Below, one piece after another: positions 1-8,245 of a stretch of 34,864 nucleotides of DNA. This DNA is from Acetobacterium tundrae. GTDB lineage: Bacteria; Bacillota; Clostridia; Eubacteriales; Eubacteriaceae. Location: contig NZ_RXYB01000025.1 of NCBI RefSeq assembly GCF_008086615.1, positions 1 through 34,864 on the forward strand. The letters run 5' to 3'. The position numbers and the translations under genes are program-made. The notes under the pieces were generated by a model. That model was given only the letters and a program-made list of their open reading frames with translations. It was not told the origin of the DNA and ran no database searches. The number at the start of each line of letters is the position of its first letter. Position 1 is the first letter of the stretch.

Positions 1-339
1 GAAATAAATAGTAAAACTGCTGAAAATGCACGAAAAAACTTGAGATATTTTAACTATGAAGCAAAGGTTATTACTGGAGATATTCAGGACATAGATGATA
101 GTTTTGATGCTGCCATTGTAGATCTTCCATATGGTAATTTCAGCCTTAAAAATGATGAAAATCAATTAAAAATCATTAGGAATGCGATAAGAATTTCAAA
201 AAAAATCGTATTGGCTTCAGCAGAAGATATAAGAGATGAACTCGTACAGGAAAATCTCAAAATCATAGATCATTGTAAAATTGGGAAAAATAAAAATGGT
301 GATTTTTTGCGTTATATCTGGGTATGCGAAGTAGGATAG
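1..339 (+). CDS. SAM-dependent methyltransferase, TRM11/UPF0020-like (3' part)
   Basis: The reading frame is open from base 1, so the gene begins outside the window and only about 112 C-terminal residues are seen. The visible part is the second half of a Rossmann methyltransferase fold. An acidic turn (GDIQDIDD) precedes the motif VDLPYG, which corresponds to motif IV ([ND]PPY-like) of the UPF0020/TRM11 families that methylate nucleic-acid bases, usually N2-guanosine in tRNA or rRNA. The end of the chain (RYIWVCE) is the usual last strand. An internal TTG at base 40 is not a credible start because the upstream frame stays open and protein-like. The target (tRNA, rRNA or DNA) cannot be decided from this part. 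Confidence 0.7.
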   Translation, partial: EINSKTAENARKNLRYFNYEAKVITGDIQDIDDSFDAAIVDLPYGNFSLKNDENQLKIIRNAIRISKKIVLASAEDIRDELVQENLKIIDHCKIGKNKNGDFLRYIWVCEVG

Positions 340-508
340 ATGAATTTAGAGGAAAACAAGGACTTGGAAAATAAGATGACAATACGCAATATGATTATAA
401 ATAGAGTATTCGAATAGATAGCATTTTACCGAATTATCTTTAGATATTGAAGCTGAAAAAATTAAGTCATCGTTAAGTAGTTCAAATTCAGATGATGCCT
501 TTTGGTAG
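340..508 (+). pseudogene. possible degraded small ORF after the methyltransferase
   Basis: An ATG follows the methyltransferase stop directly, with AGGA just upstream. It reads 25 codons before a TAG at 415-417. A second frame from about base 422 reads another 28 codons with a protein-like composition (rich in E, K, S and D) to the TAG at 506-508. The two pieces are out of register and separated by stops in both frames, as in a frameshifted remnant of a small downstream gene. No family is recognised, and the stretch may simply be noncoding. Confidence 0.25.
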
Positions 509-534
509 CCTCAGGGAGGATTCCTTGGGAACCA

Positions 535-1413
535 TTAGTGGGCAATCTGATGATAAGGTGTTTTACTTTCAATCGTTTCTATAAATTTTGCAAGTGCGCT
601 AGTCATCAACGTGTCTTGATGTCTGATGAAAAAGGTTTTTGATGTACTGTATTGCGGAGGAATCGAAAATGATTTGAGAAGACCCTTTGTTTCATATCTT
701 TGGATGGCGGACTGAGGAACAAAAGAGACCCCAAGATCCGCCATTACGCCTTCAATAATGAAATCCAAATTATTAAATTCCATGTATCGAATATTGTTTA
801 TACCCTCAGCGTTTAGCCATTGTTCAAGATTGACTCGGTTCGGACATCCGATCGTGTTCATCAGAAACGGTTTGGAACAGGCAGTCCGTATATCGTCAGT
901 CTCAGGACTCGAAATAAGCACCAGATTTTCCTCATAGACCAGTTCTTCGACAATATTATCATCGATAAAAGAAGATGATTTTACGAATGCACCGTCAAGC
1001 TGAAAATGAAGTATTTTATAGATGAGCTCATCAGTGGATGAGGTGGTGAGTGATAGATCGACGTCAGGATATGCTTTGTGATATTCTGAAAGTATTTGTG
1101 GAAGTTGGAGGGAGGAAACGGTGTGATTGGCTCCAATTGCCAAACGACCGGTCGGTTTATCAGAATCATTTAATGCCTTGTGTGCCTCATCAAGCAGATG
1201 CAGAATTTGCACAGCATAAGGAAGCAACTTCTCACCAGTCGGAGTTAAAATCATTCCGTGCTTTCTATAAAAAAGTTGCGTTTTTAATTCTGCTTCCAGT
1301 TGCTTAATCCGGGCAGTAACATTGGACTGAACGTAACCAAGCATTTGAGCTGCTTTGGTGATGCTTCCCTCCAGTGCAACAGCTCTAAAAATCCGTAAAT
1401 CATTGCTTTCCAT
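535..1413 (-). CDS. LysR-family transcriptional regulator
   Basis: 292 residues, the usual LysR length. The N-terminal winged HTH (about residues 1-60) has the family pattern: LRIFRAVALEGSITKAAQ, then QSNVTARIKQLEAEL and LFYR. It is followed by a linker helix and a periplasmic-binding-protein-like effector domain (about 90-285). The ATG at 1413 puts the HTH at the normal distance from the N-terminus. The gene is divergent from an MFS exporter across 324 bp that carry repeated operator-like sites, so by LysR convention it most likely controls that exporter and itself. The inducer is unknown. Confidence 0.93.
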   Translation of the reverse strand: MESNDLRIFRAVALEGSITKAAQMLGYVQSNVTARIKQLEAELKTQLFYRKHGMILTPTGEKLLPYAVQILHLLDEAHKALNDSDKPTGRLAIGANHTVSSLQLPQILSEYHKAYPDVDLSLTTSSTDELIYKILHFQLDGAFVKSSSFIDDNIVEELVYEENLVLISSPETDDIRTACSKPFLMNTIGCPNRVNLEQWLNAEGINNIRYMEFNNLDFIIEGVMADLGVSFVPQSAIQRYETKGLLKSFSIPPQYSTSKTFFIRHQDTLMTSALAKFIETIESKTPYHQIAH

Positions 1414-1443
1414 TTAATTCTCCTTGATTGTTGCTATAGTTCT

Positions 1444-1611
1444 ATCATTATACATGATACATAACGATTATAACCATAGTTCTCAACGAATTTCTAATTT
1501 TAATTTAAATAGAATGATTTTGCACAAATGCAATCACAAAATGATAACTTTAACAATTCAGAGTATCATTTTCAATGAATTATATAATCATATGCAATCA
1601 TTTTACATGAT
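1444..1611. promoter_or_regulatory. repeated inverted-repeat operator sites between lysR and MFS
   Basis: Two nearly identical inverted repeats of the form ATCAT-N5-ATGAT are present: ATCATTATACATGAT at 1444-1458 and ATCATTTTACATGAT at 1597-1611 (14 of 15 bases the same). A weaker third copy, ATCAT-TTTCA-ATGAA, lies at 1565-1579, 32 bp (about three helical turns) from the second. The first sits just upstream of the LysR start and the others upstream of the MFS promoter. This fits operators for the divergent LysR protein. The repeats are seen directly; the assignment to this regulator is inference. Confidence 0.55.
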
Positions 1612-1737
1612 ATCTTTTTTTCTGTATACTGGCTGTAGTTTAAAAAAATAACAGAAGGGAAGGCAAAGAGCAGTTTAATTTAATTGCTCAATGGTCATTG
1701 CATATAATTGTACACTATTTTAAAGAGGAGAAATTTT

Positions 1738-3213
1738 ATGACACAATCATATTCACACAAATGGATCATTCTACTTGTTGTTACACTTGTTTCCTTCATA
1801 ACGAACGTTGACTCCACCATCGTCATTATCGGCCTTCCAAAGCTGATGCAGGGTCTCAATATATCGATAGAAACTGGATTATTATCGATTACCTCCTATA
1901 TCATCGCAAGTACGGTGCTGTTGTTGCCGGCCGGAAGATGGGCTGACATTATTGGAACCAAAAAAGTGTTCTTATTAGGTTTTTGTATCTTTACAATCGG
2001 GACAGTTCTTTGTGGATTTGCCACATCGGGATCTGTATTGATTTTATACCGGGTAATTCAGGGGACCGGTGCGGCATTGGCATTGGCGACTGCCACACCC
2101 ATCATTTTAAAGACTTTTCCGGAAAATCAGCTCGGGCTGGCGCTTGGCATCAATGCTACCTCCTGGGTGATTGGTGCGTTGATCGGACCGGTTGCCGGAG
2201 GCGCATTAATCGGTAGCTACGGATGGCGTTCCATTTTTTTCGTTACCGTTCCGTTTGCGTTGATTGGAATTATTGGTGCAGCTATCGTCTTAAAGGAAAA
2301 TGAGACCTTGAAAAAAACAAAAACAGACTGGCTTGGGATACTCACTTTTGGACTGGGCTTGTCAGCCTTGATGGTTGTCCTTTCTAATGGACAATCCTGG
2401 GGGTGGGCATCGGCTCCAGCGCTTGAATTATTGGCAGCCGCAATTGTTCTCTGGAGTGTTTTTCTAGTCATTGAACTGCGTATTCAGCATCCACTTTTTG
2501 ATTTAAGACTGTTTTTGTACCGAAGATATAGCATCGGTTTGGGAATTACATTCAGCTATTGTGTTGCCTACTTTTCAATAACCCTGCTGCTCAGTATCTA
2601 TCTCCAAGGTGCGTTGCATTTGAATGCCATGTCCGCAAGTTTATTAATGATTTCATTATCAGTACCGCAACTTATTATGGGCCCCATTGGAGGAAAGCTA
2701 GCAGATCACTTCGGAGCGGAACGGATGATTGTAATCGGGCTTGTGTTTTTAATGATTGGGATGTTTTCATTAGGGCATCTGGGATCACAGCTGAATAGGC
2801 TGTTTGTAGTGATTCCGCTAGTTATCATGTCGGTAGCCAATGGAATAGCATGGCCGTCGATTGCTAAAACTGTATTATCGGCCGCACCGCAGGAACAAGC
2901 GGGATCAGCTTCAGGAATGTTCTACACGATTTACAACCTAGGACGAGCCTTAAGTCAAACTCTTGCTATATTGGTGATTGAGATTACTGTCCCACCAGCT
3001 ATTGTAACGAAAGCTATTGTTGGAATGGCTGATTTCGCGAATTTTCAGGCAAATGAAGATTTGATCCGCTCGATTGACTCCAGCTTTTATTTCTTTATAA
3101 TCTTCTTCGCGGTAGCATTATTATTGGGACTGATTCTTTTATATCAGAAGCAGAAAGAGATACTCAAGAATAAACGGAAAAGAGAAATCTGCATTTATAA
3201 TCAAACCGAATAG
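1738..3213 (+). CDS. MFS multidrug exporter, EmrB/QacA (DHA2, 14-TM) type
   Basis: 491 residues from ATG 1738, which has AGAGGAG at a good distance; an upstream in-frame ATG at 1708 has no ribosome binding site and lies on the TATAAT at 1703-1708. The protein is almost wholly hydrophobic. Its N-terminal helix has the DHA2 pattern ITNVDSTIVIIGLPKL (the D and T of motif D1), then motif A in the loop after TM2 (GRWADIIGTKKVFLLG). YRVIQGTGAALALATATPII and GPVAGGALIGSYGWRSIFF are typical of 14-TM proton-driven exporters. It should expel hydrophobic compounds at the cell membrane. The substrate is unknown. The divergent LysR gene suggests substrate-inducible expression. No clear terminator follows. 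Confidence 0.9.
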   Translation: MTQSYSHKWIILLVVTLVSFITNVDSTIVIIGLPKLMQGLNISIETGLLSITSYIIASTVLLLPAGRWADIIGTKKVFLLGFCIFTIGTVLCGFATSGSVLILYRVIQGTGAALALATATPIILKTFPENQLGLALGINATSWVIGALIGPVAGGALIGSYGWRSIFFVTVPFALIGIIGAAIVLKENETLKKTKTDWLGILTFGLGLSALMVVLSNGQSWGWASAPALELLAAAIVLWSVFLVIELRIQHPLFDLRLFLYRRYSIGLGITFSYCVAYFSITLLLSIYLQGALHLNAMSASLLMISLSVPQLIMGPIGGKLADHFGAERMIVIGLVFLMIGMFSLGHLGSQLNRLFVVIPLVIMSVANGIAWPSIAKTVLSAAPQEQAGSASGMFYTIYNLGRALSQTLAILVIEITVPPAIVTKAIVGMADFANFQANEDLIRSIDSSFYFFIIFFAVALLLGLILLYQKQKEILKNKRKREICIYNQTE

Positions 3214-3274
3214 ATAAAACTTGAGTTGTGCAAAAGGGCATCGAATATGCGATTTTGATGGATGAAATTTATGC

Positions 3275-3303
3275 TTGACTTTTATTTGATTAGGTGCCAT
3301 ACT
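3275..3303 (+). promoter_or_regulatory. sigma-A-type promoter of marR-rhodanese
   Basis: TTGACT at 3275-3280, a 17-bp spacer and CATACT at 3298-3303. The start point would be near 3310, which leaves only about 12 bases of leader before the ATG at 3322. Confidence 0.6.
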
Positions 3304-3321
3304 ATCTATAGAAAGTAGGAG

Positions 3322-3831
3322 ATGCCGATTAATATTAACCTAAGAGATATACCAACTAGAGAGCTTTTATTAGCTTATAAAGAGGAAATGAGCGAAATAA
3401 ACATAACCAATGTTTTGCTTTACTTAGATTTCCAAAAAGTTGCCAGAGATTTATCAAAAAACTACGATTCCTTCATTGAAACGTTTCAATTAACGGAAGC
3501 AAAGTTTACGTTAATGATGTTACTTTACCGGGAGAACTCAAAAAGCTTGACCCCTATAGAATTATCTAAAAAAGCAGGCGTTAAGAAAGCAACGATTACT
3601 GGCTTATTAGCAGGATTAGAAAAATCTGAATTCATCATCAGAGAAAAAAATATAAACGATGGTCGTTCTACTATGATTGTATTGTCAAAAAAAGGAATAG
3701 CTAAGCTAAAAGAGTTTTTACCATATAACTATTTGAAAGCAAATAAAATGATGGATGTACTTTCTGATGTTGAAAAGGAAAACTTACAATTAATCCTAAA
3801 TAAAATTAAGGGGGACACAAACAATGAATAA
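3322..3831 (+). CDS. MarR-family winged-helix regulator
   Basis: 169 residues. Residues about 60-135 form a MarR-type winged helix: FQLTEAKFTLMMLL, then LTPIELSKKAGVKKATITGL with the recognition helix, and a wing containing NDGRSTMIVLS. The start is uncertain. AGGAG (3317-3321) touches the ATG at 3322 with no spacer, so initiation could instead use ATT at 3328 (spacing 6) or the ATG at 3388. The last codons overlap the next gene by 8 bp, so the pair is one operon. MarR proteins usually repress neighbouring genes and are released by small phenolic or oxidant ligands. Here the only obvious target is its own operon. Confidence 0.85.
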   Translation: MPININLRDIPTRELLLAYKEEMSEINITNVLLYLDFQKVARDLSKNYDSFIETFQLTEAKFTLMMLLYRENSKSLTPIELSKKAGVKKATITGLLAGLEKSEFIIREKNINDGRSTMIVLSKKGIAKLKEFLPYNYLKANKMMDVLSDVEKENLQLILNKIKGDTNNE

Positions 3832-4165
3832 AATTGACTACCTTGAACTGGTGCTGAGTTTAAAAAAAACACATACGGAGCTTCTAAATAATGACAATTT
3901 GGTTGTTATTGATATTAGAAATGCACCAAAAGAAGTAAAAAAAACAAAGATTAAAGGATCGCTTGAAATACCAGCGAAAGAAATTGCATCAAGATTAGAA
4001 GAAATTGATAAATCGAAGGTTGTTGTTGTCTATGACTGGAATGGTGGAACAGACCTTGGGAAAGTAGCACAACTAATATTGTTAAAAAATGGATTCGATG
4101 CCTATGAACTTTCAGGAGGTATTGAAGCTTGGGTTGGTATGAGCTTGCCTTTAGACGAGTTATAA
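3824..4165 (+). CDS. rhodanese-like domain protein without catalytic cysteine
   Basis: 113 residues, one rhodanese domain. The early strand VVIDIRNAPKEVKKTKIKGS matches the VIDvR...Y..GHI..S part of the family, and the end SGGIEAWVGMSLPL matches the usual GG..aW...g.P. The active-site loop, normally V.YC..G..S, reads VVVYDWNGGTDLGKVA, so the sulfur-carrying Cys is replaced by Asp and there is no cysteine anywhere in the chain. Sulfurtransfer is therefore not expected. A ligand-sensing or partner-binding role beside the overlapping MarR gene is more likely (inference). GGGG precedes the ATG inside the end of marR. Confidence 0.85.
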   Translation: MNKIDYLELVLSLKKTHTELLNNDNLVVIDIRNAPKEVKKTKIKGSLEIPAKEIASRLEEIDKSKVVVVYDWNGGTDLGKVAQLILLKNGFDAYELSGGIEAWVGMSLPLDEL

Positions 4166-4180
4166 TATCATCTTATTTAA

Positions 4181-4373
4181 TATCGGTACCGTTATATCTT
4201 GTAAACTTAGCAGTTTCTTAATTAACCCATTGTTAACATAATTCAAAGGTTTCATAAAGTTTCAATGCGTATCATCATAGATGTACACAGCAAGTATGCA
4301 ACAAAAAAATTCTTTTTCTTTTCATTCCTAATATGAAAAAGCAGCGCGCCCTTCACTGGCGCGCTGCTTTTTT
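4181..4373 (+). ncRNA. repeated intergenic element, copy 1: candidate small RNA gene
   Basis: About 193 bp recurring at 10120-10317 (constant offset 5941 over most of the length). It has no ORF. A possible promoter is TTGTTA (4230-4235), 17 bp, then CATAAA. A conserved core TAGATGTACACA follows, then a hairpin CTTTTCAT-TCCTAAT-ATGAAAAG, whose 3' arm runs into a 15-bp GC-rich terminator stem (4336-4350 with 4358-4372, loop CTTCACT) ending in T6. Promoter, structured core and terminator without a reading frame suggest a 100-110 nt RNA. A transposable or REP-like repeat is the alternative. Confidence 0.5.
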
Positions 4374-4396
4374 ATTGTGTGCTTTAGCTTAAAATT

Positions 4397-4456
4397 AAAC
4401 TGCCAGTCGGTTTAGCGATAGAAATGCAAATCGGCTGGCAGTTTTGGTTTTTTAAT
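4397..4456 (-). terminator. terminator of the chemoreceptor gene
   Basis: The arms AACTGCCAGTCGGTTT and AAATCGGCTGGCAGTT pair almost fully, with T-rich DNA on both sides (AAAATTAAAC on the left, GTTTTGGTTTTTTAA on the right). It can stop the chemoreceptor transcript and anything read from the left. Confidence 0.7.
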
Positions 4457-4457
4457 T

Positions 4458-7400
4458 TTAGTATTTATCTGCGTCAAAATCGTCGAGGCGAATTTGAGGT
4501 TCGAAAATTGGCTTTTCATTCTGTTTTTTTGAAACGCTTGGTTCAATTTTGGGTGATCTGGATTTTTTTGAACCATCCAGATTTTTTAATGTGAAGGTGC
4601 TGACCATTTGTTTAAGTAGTTCCGCTTGACCAGAGAGTTCTTCACTGGCAGCAGCACTTTCTTCAGCGGTAGCCGAATTGGTTTGAACGACTTGAGAAAC
4701 TTGATCAATACCCTGGCTGATTTGGGCGATTTCACTGGCCTGATCATTTGATGCCTGGGCAATATTGCTTACTAAATTGGTAACTTTTTCAACTTCTGTT
4801 AAAATCTCTTTTAAGCTATCAGCGGTTTCATCTGCAATTTTAGAACCAACGGAAACTTTATCAATGGACCCTTCAATGAGACCGGTTGTTGCTTTAGCAG
4901 CTTCGGCACTACGAGCAGCCAGACTACGGACTTCTTCAGCAACGACCGCAAACCCTTTGCCATGTTGACCAGCCCGTGCTGCTTCAACTGCAGCATTTAA
5001 AGCTAAGATGTTGGTCTGGAAAGCGATGTCGTCAATGACTTTAATAATTTTGGAAATGTTGTTGGATGAATTATTAATTTCCACCATTGCATGAACCATT
5101 TTACCCATTTCGTTGTTGCTTTTTTGTGCGCTATTACGAACTTTAATGGTGACGTCTTTGGCTTCATTTGCGCTGGTGGCATTTTTTTGGGTTTCACTGG
5201 CTACTTCTTCAATAGAAGCTGTTAATTGTTCAATCGCACTGGCTTGCTCTGTCGTTCCCTGAGATAAAGCCTGACCACCGTCAGATATTTGCAGAGCACC
5301 CACCTCAACTTGACCGGCAGCAATATTAATATCTGACATGGTAGAACTTAAAGTATTGGCGATTCCGTTTAAGGCAAGTTTAATGGCTAAGAAATCTCCC
5401 TGATAATCGCTGGTAATATTCTGATTAAGATTTCCCTGACCTAGAGCTTCCAGAGTAAACGTTATTTCATCGACATAACGCTTAAGGAAGGTGATTGTCA
5501 GATTCAAATTTTCTTTGATTTTTGCGTGATCACCATGATAATTTCCTTGCATAGAAGTAGAAAGATTACCAGAGGATAGTTCACCCAGAACAACAGAGGC
5601 TTCCATGATCGGAGCCAGGATTGAATCAAGGGTTTGGTTAATTCCAGAAATAACTTTTGCGAATTCACCTTTGAATTTGTCAGCGTCACCGCGATTATTG
5701 AGGTTTCCATTGACAGCCTTTTCGGCCATGTCTTCAGTTTCGGTTACCAACATCACGATGTTTTCAATCATTTTGATCAAGCTGGGGTTTAAGGTATCCT
5801 GATCGCTTCGTTTACCAATAGAATTTAGCTCTTGCAGGTCGCGCATATCACCATTGGCAATATTGTTGGAAATATTGACAATGTGATCAAATCGGTAGTG
5901 GACTTCATTAATTGATTTTGCAATTTCTCCATATATGCCAAAGTATTCGTTTTTAATTTTTTCAGTAAAATCATTTACACGCATTTTCCCTAAGATTCGG
6001 TTGCCTTCAACAAGAGCGTCTAAACCATCGATGCAGGCATTAATATTATTTTTAAGATCATTAAAATCGCCTTTATAAACATCTGTTATTTTTTGAGGAA
6101 TTTCGCCTTGTCCAATTTGTTTCATATATATCGTAGAGACTTGGATGGGGTTAATAAAAGCGTCAATGACAGAATTCAAACCTGAAATAAAGTCTTTATA
6201 CGAACCGGGATATAGATCAGCGTTGCCTCTAAAGTCCAAATGACCTTCACGAGCCTCAGAGGCAATCTCAGATATGCCGTCGTAAAGTTTGTTCATTTGC
6301 TCAATGACTGAAATCATCGAGTAAGAAAGAACATCTTTGTCTGATTGCGGTGTGATTTCGACTGAAAAATCCCCTGCTGCCAGTCGTTGAGCTACTTCGG
6401 TCTGATCTTTCCGATTAGTAACCATGGTACGGAAAGAGGTGACTAAATCAGATACTTCATCCTTTGTGTGTATATCCGGTACCGTAATTTCAACATCGCC
6501 AAGAGCAAGTCGATCCAAGGCATCTTTGATTTTGACGATTGGTCTGATGATTCGGTTGGACATGATAAATCCAATGAAACCACCAAGCGCCAGTATAATC
6601 AGCGAAATGATAATGGTAATATTTCGTAAGTTTGTTATCGGAGCCATCAAGTCGCTTTGATAGATGGTGTATATGATTGTCCAATTGGTGCCGGGTATTG
6701 GAGCAGCACTGGCAATTTTTGATTCACCATTGTAATCATAATTCAGAATACTGGTTTTTGTTGCGTCCAATTGATTATATGAAGCAGCAAAGCTCACGAA
6801 GGAATCGTCTTCAAAAACATTAGTCCCCGATTCAATCAGCGCTCCGGTAGGATGCGCCATCATGATACCTTTATTTGAAATAATGAAGCCGTATTCACGG
6901 TTGCCCTTGTCCCCCATATTTGAAACAACATCCTGCATAAAGGTAGGATCACGTCTGCCAATAAGCAGTCCAACGACCATTGCATTGCTTTTTATCGGGA
7001 CGATTTCATAAAAATTCGCTTTATTTGTGACTTTGCTGAAGCGAACATCAGTAACAGCATTTTGACCATTATAGGCGTCTTTAAACCAGGATGAATCATC
7101 AATATCAAATTCACTGCCGCTAATGACATATTTTCCATGACCATTCATGTCAACGACTGCCATATCCTCATAACCCAATCGATTTAAATCTTCTGATAGA
7201 ACTGAAACCTGGTTATTCCAATCCATCGATTTTACAGAATTCTCCGCAGCAACCTCGTCGAGAGTGGCAAGATTTCCGGAAATAATAGCTCCGACTTGTT
7301 TGCCACTGGATATAGCATAGTTTGCCATATCAACATGTGCTTGATTAAGAACGGCATTGGTGCCGATATTAACTGAGATTATACCTAAAGTAAGCACGAC

Positions 7401-7511
7401 TACTGAAAAACCAATAATTACAAATAATGATAGCTTTTTTGCCAAGCCAAATTTAGGTTGACTTGTGGAAATTGTGGGATTGCCATGAGTAACTTGTTCA
7501 TTTTTCTTCAT
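4458..7511 (-). CDS. methyl-accepting chemotaxis protein, very long, Cache-type sensor
   Basis: 1017 residues, well above the usual 550-670. A first membrane helix (about 28-51) and a second (about 294-316) enclose an extracytoplasmic dCache-like domain containing DRNGHG-like text ([14 protein letters not shown]) and [14 protein letters not shown] domain follows TM2. Roughly 350 residues of repeated HAMP/linker units come next; phrases such as GNLN/GDM, YKGDF, YQGDF and YHGDH recur every 70-100 residues. The signalling hairpin tip is [18 protein letters not shown]...[13 protein letters not shown] (about 834-868). AGAGG stands 10 bases before the ATG. It should report an outside ligand to CheA. 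No che genes are nearby, so it is an orphan receptor. Confidence 0.93.
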   Translation of the reverse strand: MKKNEQVTHGNPTISTSQPKFGLAKKLSLFVIIGFSVVVLTLGIISVNIGTNAVLNQAHVDMANYAISSGKQVGAIISGNLATLDEVAAENSVKSMDWNNQVSVLSEDLNRLGYEDMAVVDMNGHGKYVISGSEFDIDDSSWFKDAYNGQNAVTDVRFSKVTNKANFYEIVPIKSNAMVVGLLIGRRDPTFMQDVVSNMGDKGNREYGFIISNKGIMMAHPTGALIESGTNVFEDDSFVSFAASYNQLDATKTSILNYDYNGESKIASAAPIPGTNWTIIYTIYQSDLMAPITNLRNITIIISLIILALGGFIGFIMSNRIIRPIVKIKDALDRLALGDVEITVPDIHTKDEVSDLVTSFRTMVTNRKDQTEVAQRLAAGDFSVEITPQSDKDVLSYSMISVIEQMNKLYDGISEIASEAREGHLDFRGNADLYPGSYKDFISGLNSVIDAFINPIQVSTIYMKQIGQGEIPQKITDVYKGDFNDLKNNINACIDGLDALVEGNRILGKMRVNDFTEKIKNEYFGIYGEIAKSINEVHYRFDHIVNISNNIANGDMRDLQELNSIGKRSDQDTLNPSLIKMIENIVMLVTETEDMAEKAVNGNLNNRGDADKFKGEFAKVISGINQTLDSILAPIMEASVVLGELSSGNLSTSMQGNYHGDHAKIKENLNLTITFLKRYVDEITFTLEALGQGNLNQNITSDYQGDFLAIKLALNGIANTLSSTMSDINIAAGQVEVGALQISDGGQALSQGTTEQASAIEQLTASIEEVASETQKNATSANEAKDVTIKVRNSAQKSNNEMGKMVHAMVEINNSSNNISKIIKVIDDIAFQTNILALNAAVEAARAGQHGKGFAVVAEEVRSLAARSAEAAKATTGLIEGSIDKVSVGSKIADETADSLKEILTEVEKVTNLVSNIAQASNDQASEIAQISQGIDQVSQVVQTNSATAEESAAASEELSGQAELLKQMVSTFTLKNLDGSKKSRSPKIEPSVSKKQNEKPIFEPQIRLDDFDADKY

Positions 7512-7637
7512 GAAATAGACCTCTTTCAGTTTGATTGATAATTAAAATTAGATACCAGTGACACAAAGCCTCACTATAATAATTGACAAGCTATTATATA
7601 AACATAAGCATAAGCATAATAGATAATTGTGTTGTGG

Positions 7638-7760
7638 TCAAGCAATTTTGTAACGCCTTGAGCTGCTATTTTCAAAATCAAGACGCGCTTCAAAGGGTGT
7701 CAGTTCATTATTGAATGTTTTGTAATAACGCTTCATGGGGGCATTGTCAAAGTCCTCCCT
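7638..7760 (-). pseudogene. IS3-family transposase scrap with internal deletion
   Basis: On the minus strand the frame reads DFDNAPMKRYYKTFNNEL and then directly TPFEARLDFE, stopping at TGA 7638-7640. DNAPM...Y.KT..NEL is the block around the second catalytic Asp region of IS3-type OrfB integrases. TPFEAR belongs to the far C-terminal part, which should follow some 40 residues later (the YN..R.H segment). The middle is missing, and no start or inverted repeats are seen. It is a dead remnant; the family assignment rests on these short motifs. Confidence 0.55.
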
Positions 7761-8245
7761 TTGCCTGATTCCTCTTATTATGAATGGTATTAGGATTATC
7801 GACAAAACAAGCATATACTTTATAACAATTTATACAGAAAAAATTTTAGGGAAGATGGATGTCTTCCCATTTCCAATAAATCTTCGCGAGGTAACCATTA
7901 ATCTCTATGTGACGGGGTGTCGCACATGCTTTTTGCTGATACGCCGAAAGATTGCAAATAGAGAAAAGCTGGAAACAGGAGCCACCAGCAAAAAAATCAG
8001 CAAATTCACAAACTAAAATAAACGATCCAAGTCCTGAAGAACCTGAATCGTCTCTTTTCTCGGTCTAACATTCATCTAATTCAATAAGACCAGCTAATAA
8101 AGGGAAACCTCTGATTCTTTATGCTGCATCTATGAAAATACGTAGTACCATATATTAAAGGGGTATTTGATTTTTCAGAGCTTTCACAGGCACCGTATGT
8201 CGCATTATAGAGTTGCTGCGGAAACTGAATTTAAGCAAATATCCT
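7761..8245. other. intergenic stretch without recognisable gene
   Basis: About 485 bp. A plus-strand frame over 7735-8016 is open, but it begins inside the transposase scrap, has no ribosome binding site, and gives a sequence without family features. Nothing else with a start and good composition is visible. It is most likely decayed DNA left by an insertion. Confidence 0.5.

Noticed and set aside
1424-1651. 75-aa ORF on the plus strand between lysR and the exporter
   Set aside because: It has no ribosome binding site and runs through the repeated operator sites; composition is that of AT-rich intergenic DNA.
7735-8016. 93-aa plus-strand ORF
   Set aside because: It starts inside the antisense strand of a transposase remnant, lacks a ribosome binding site, and shows no family features.
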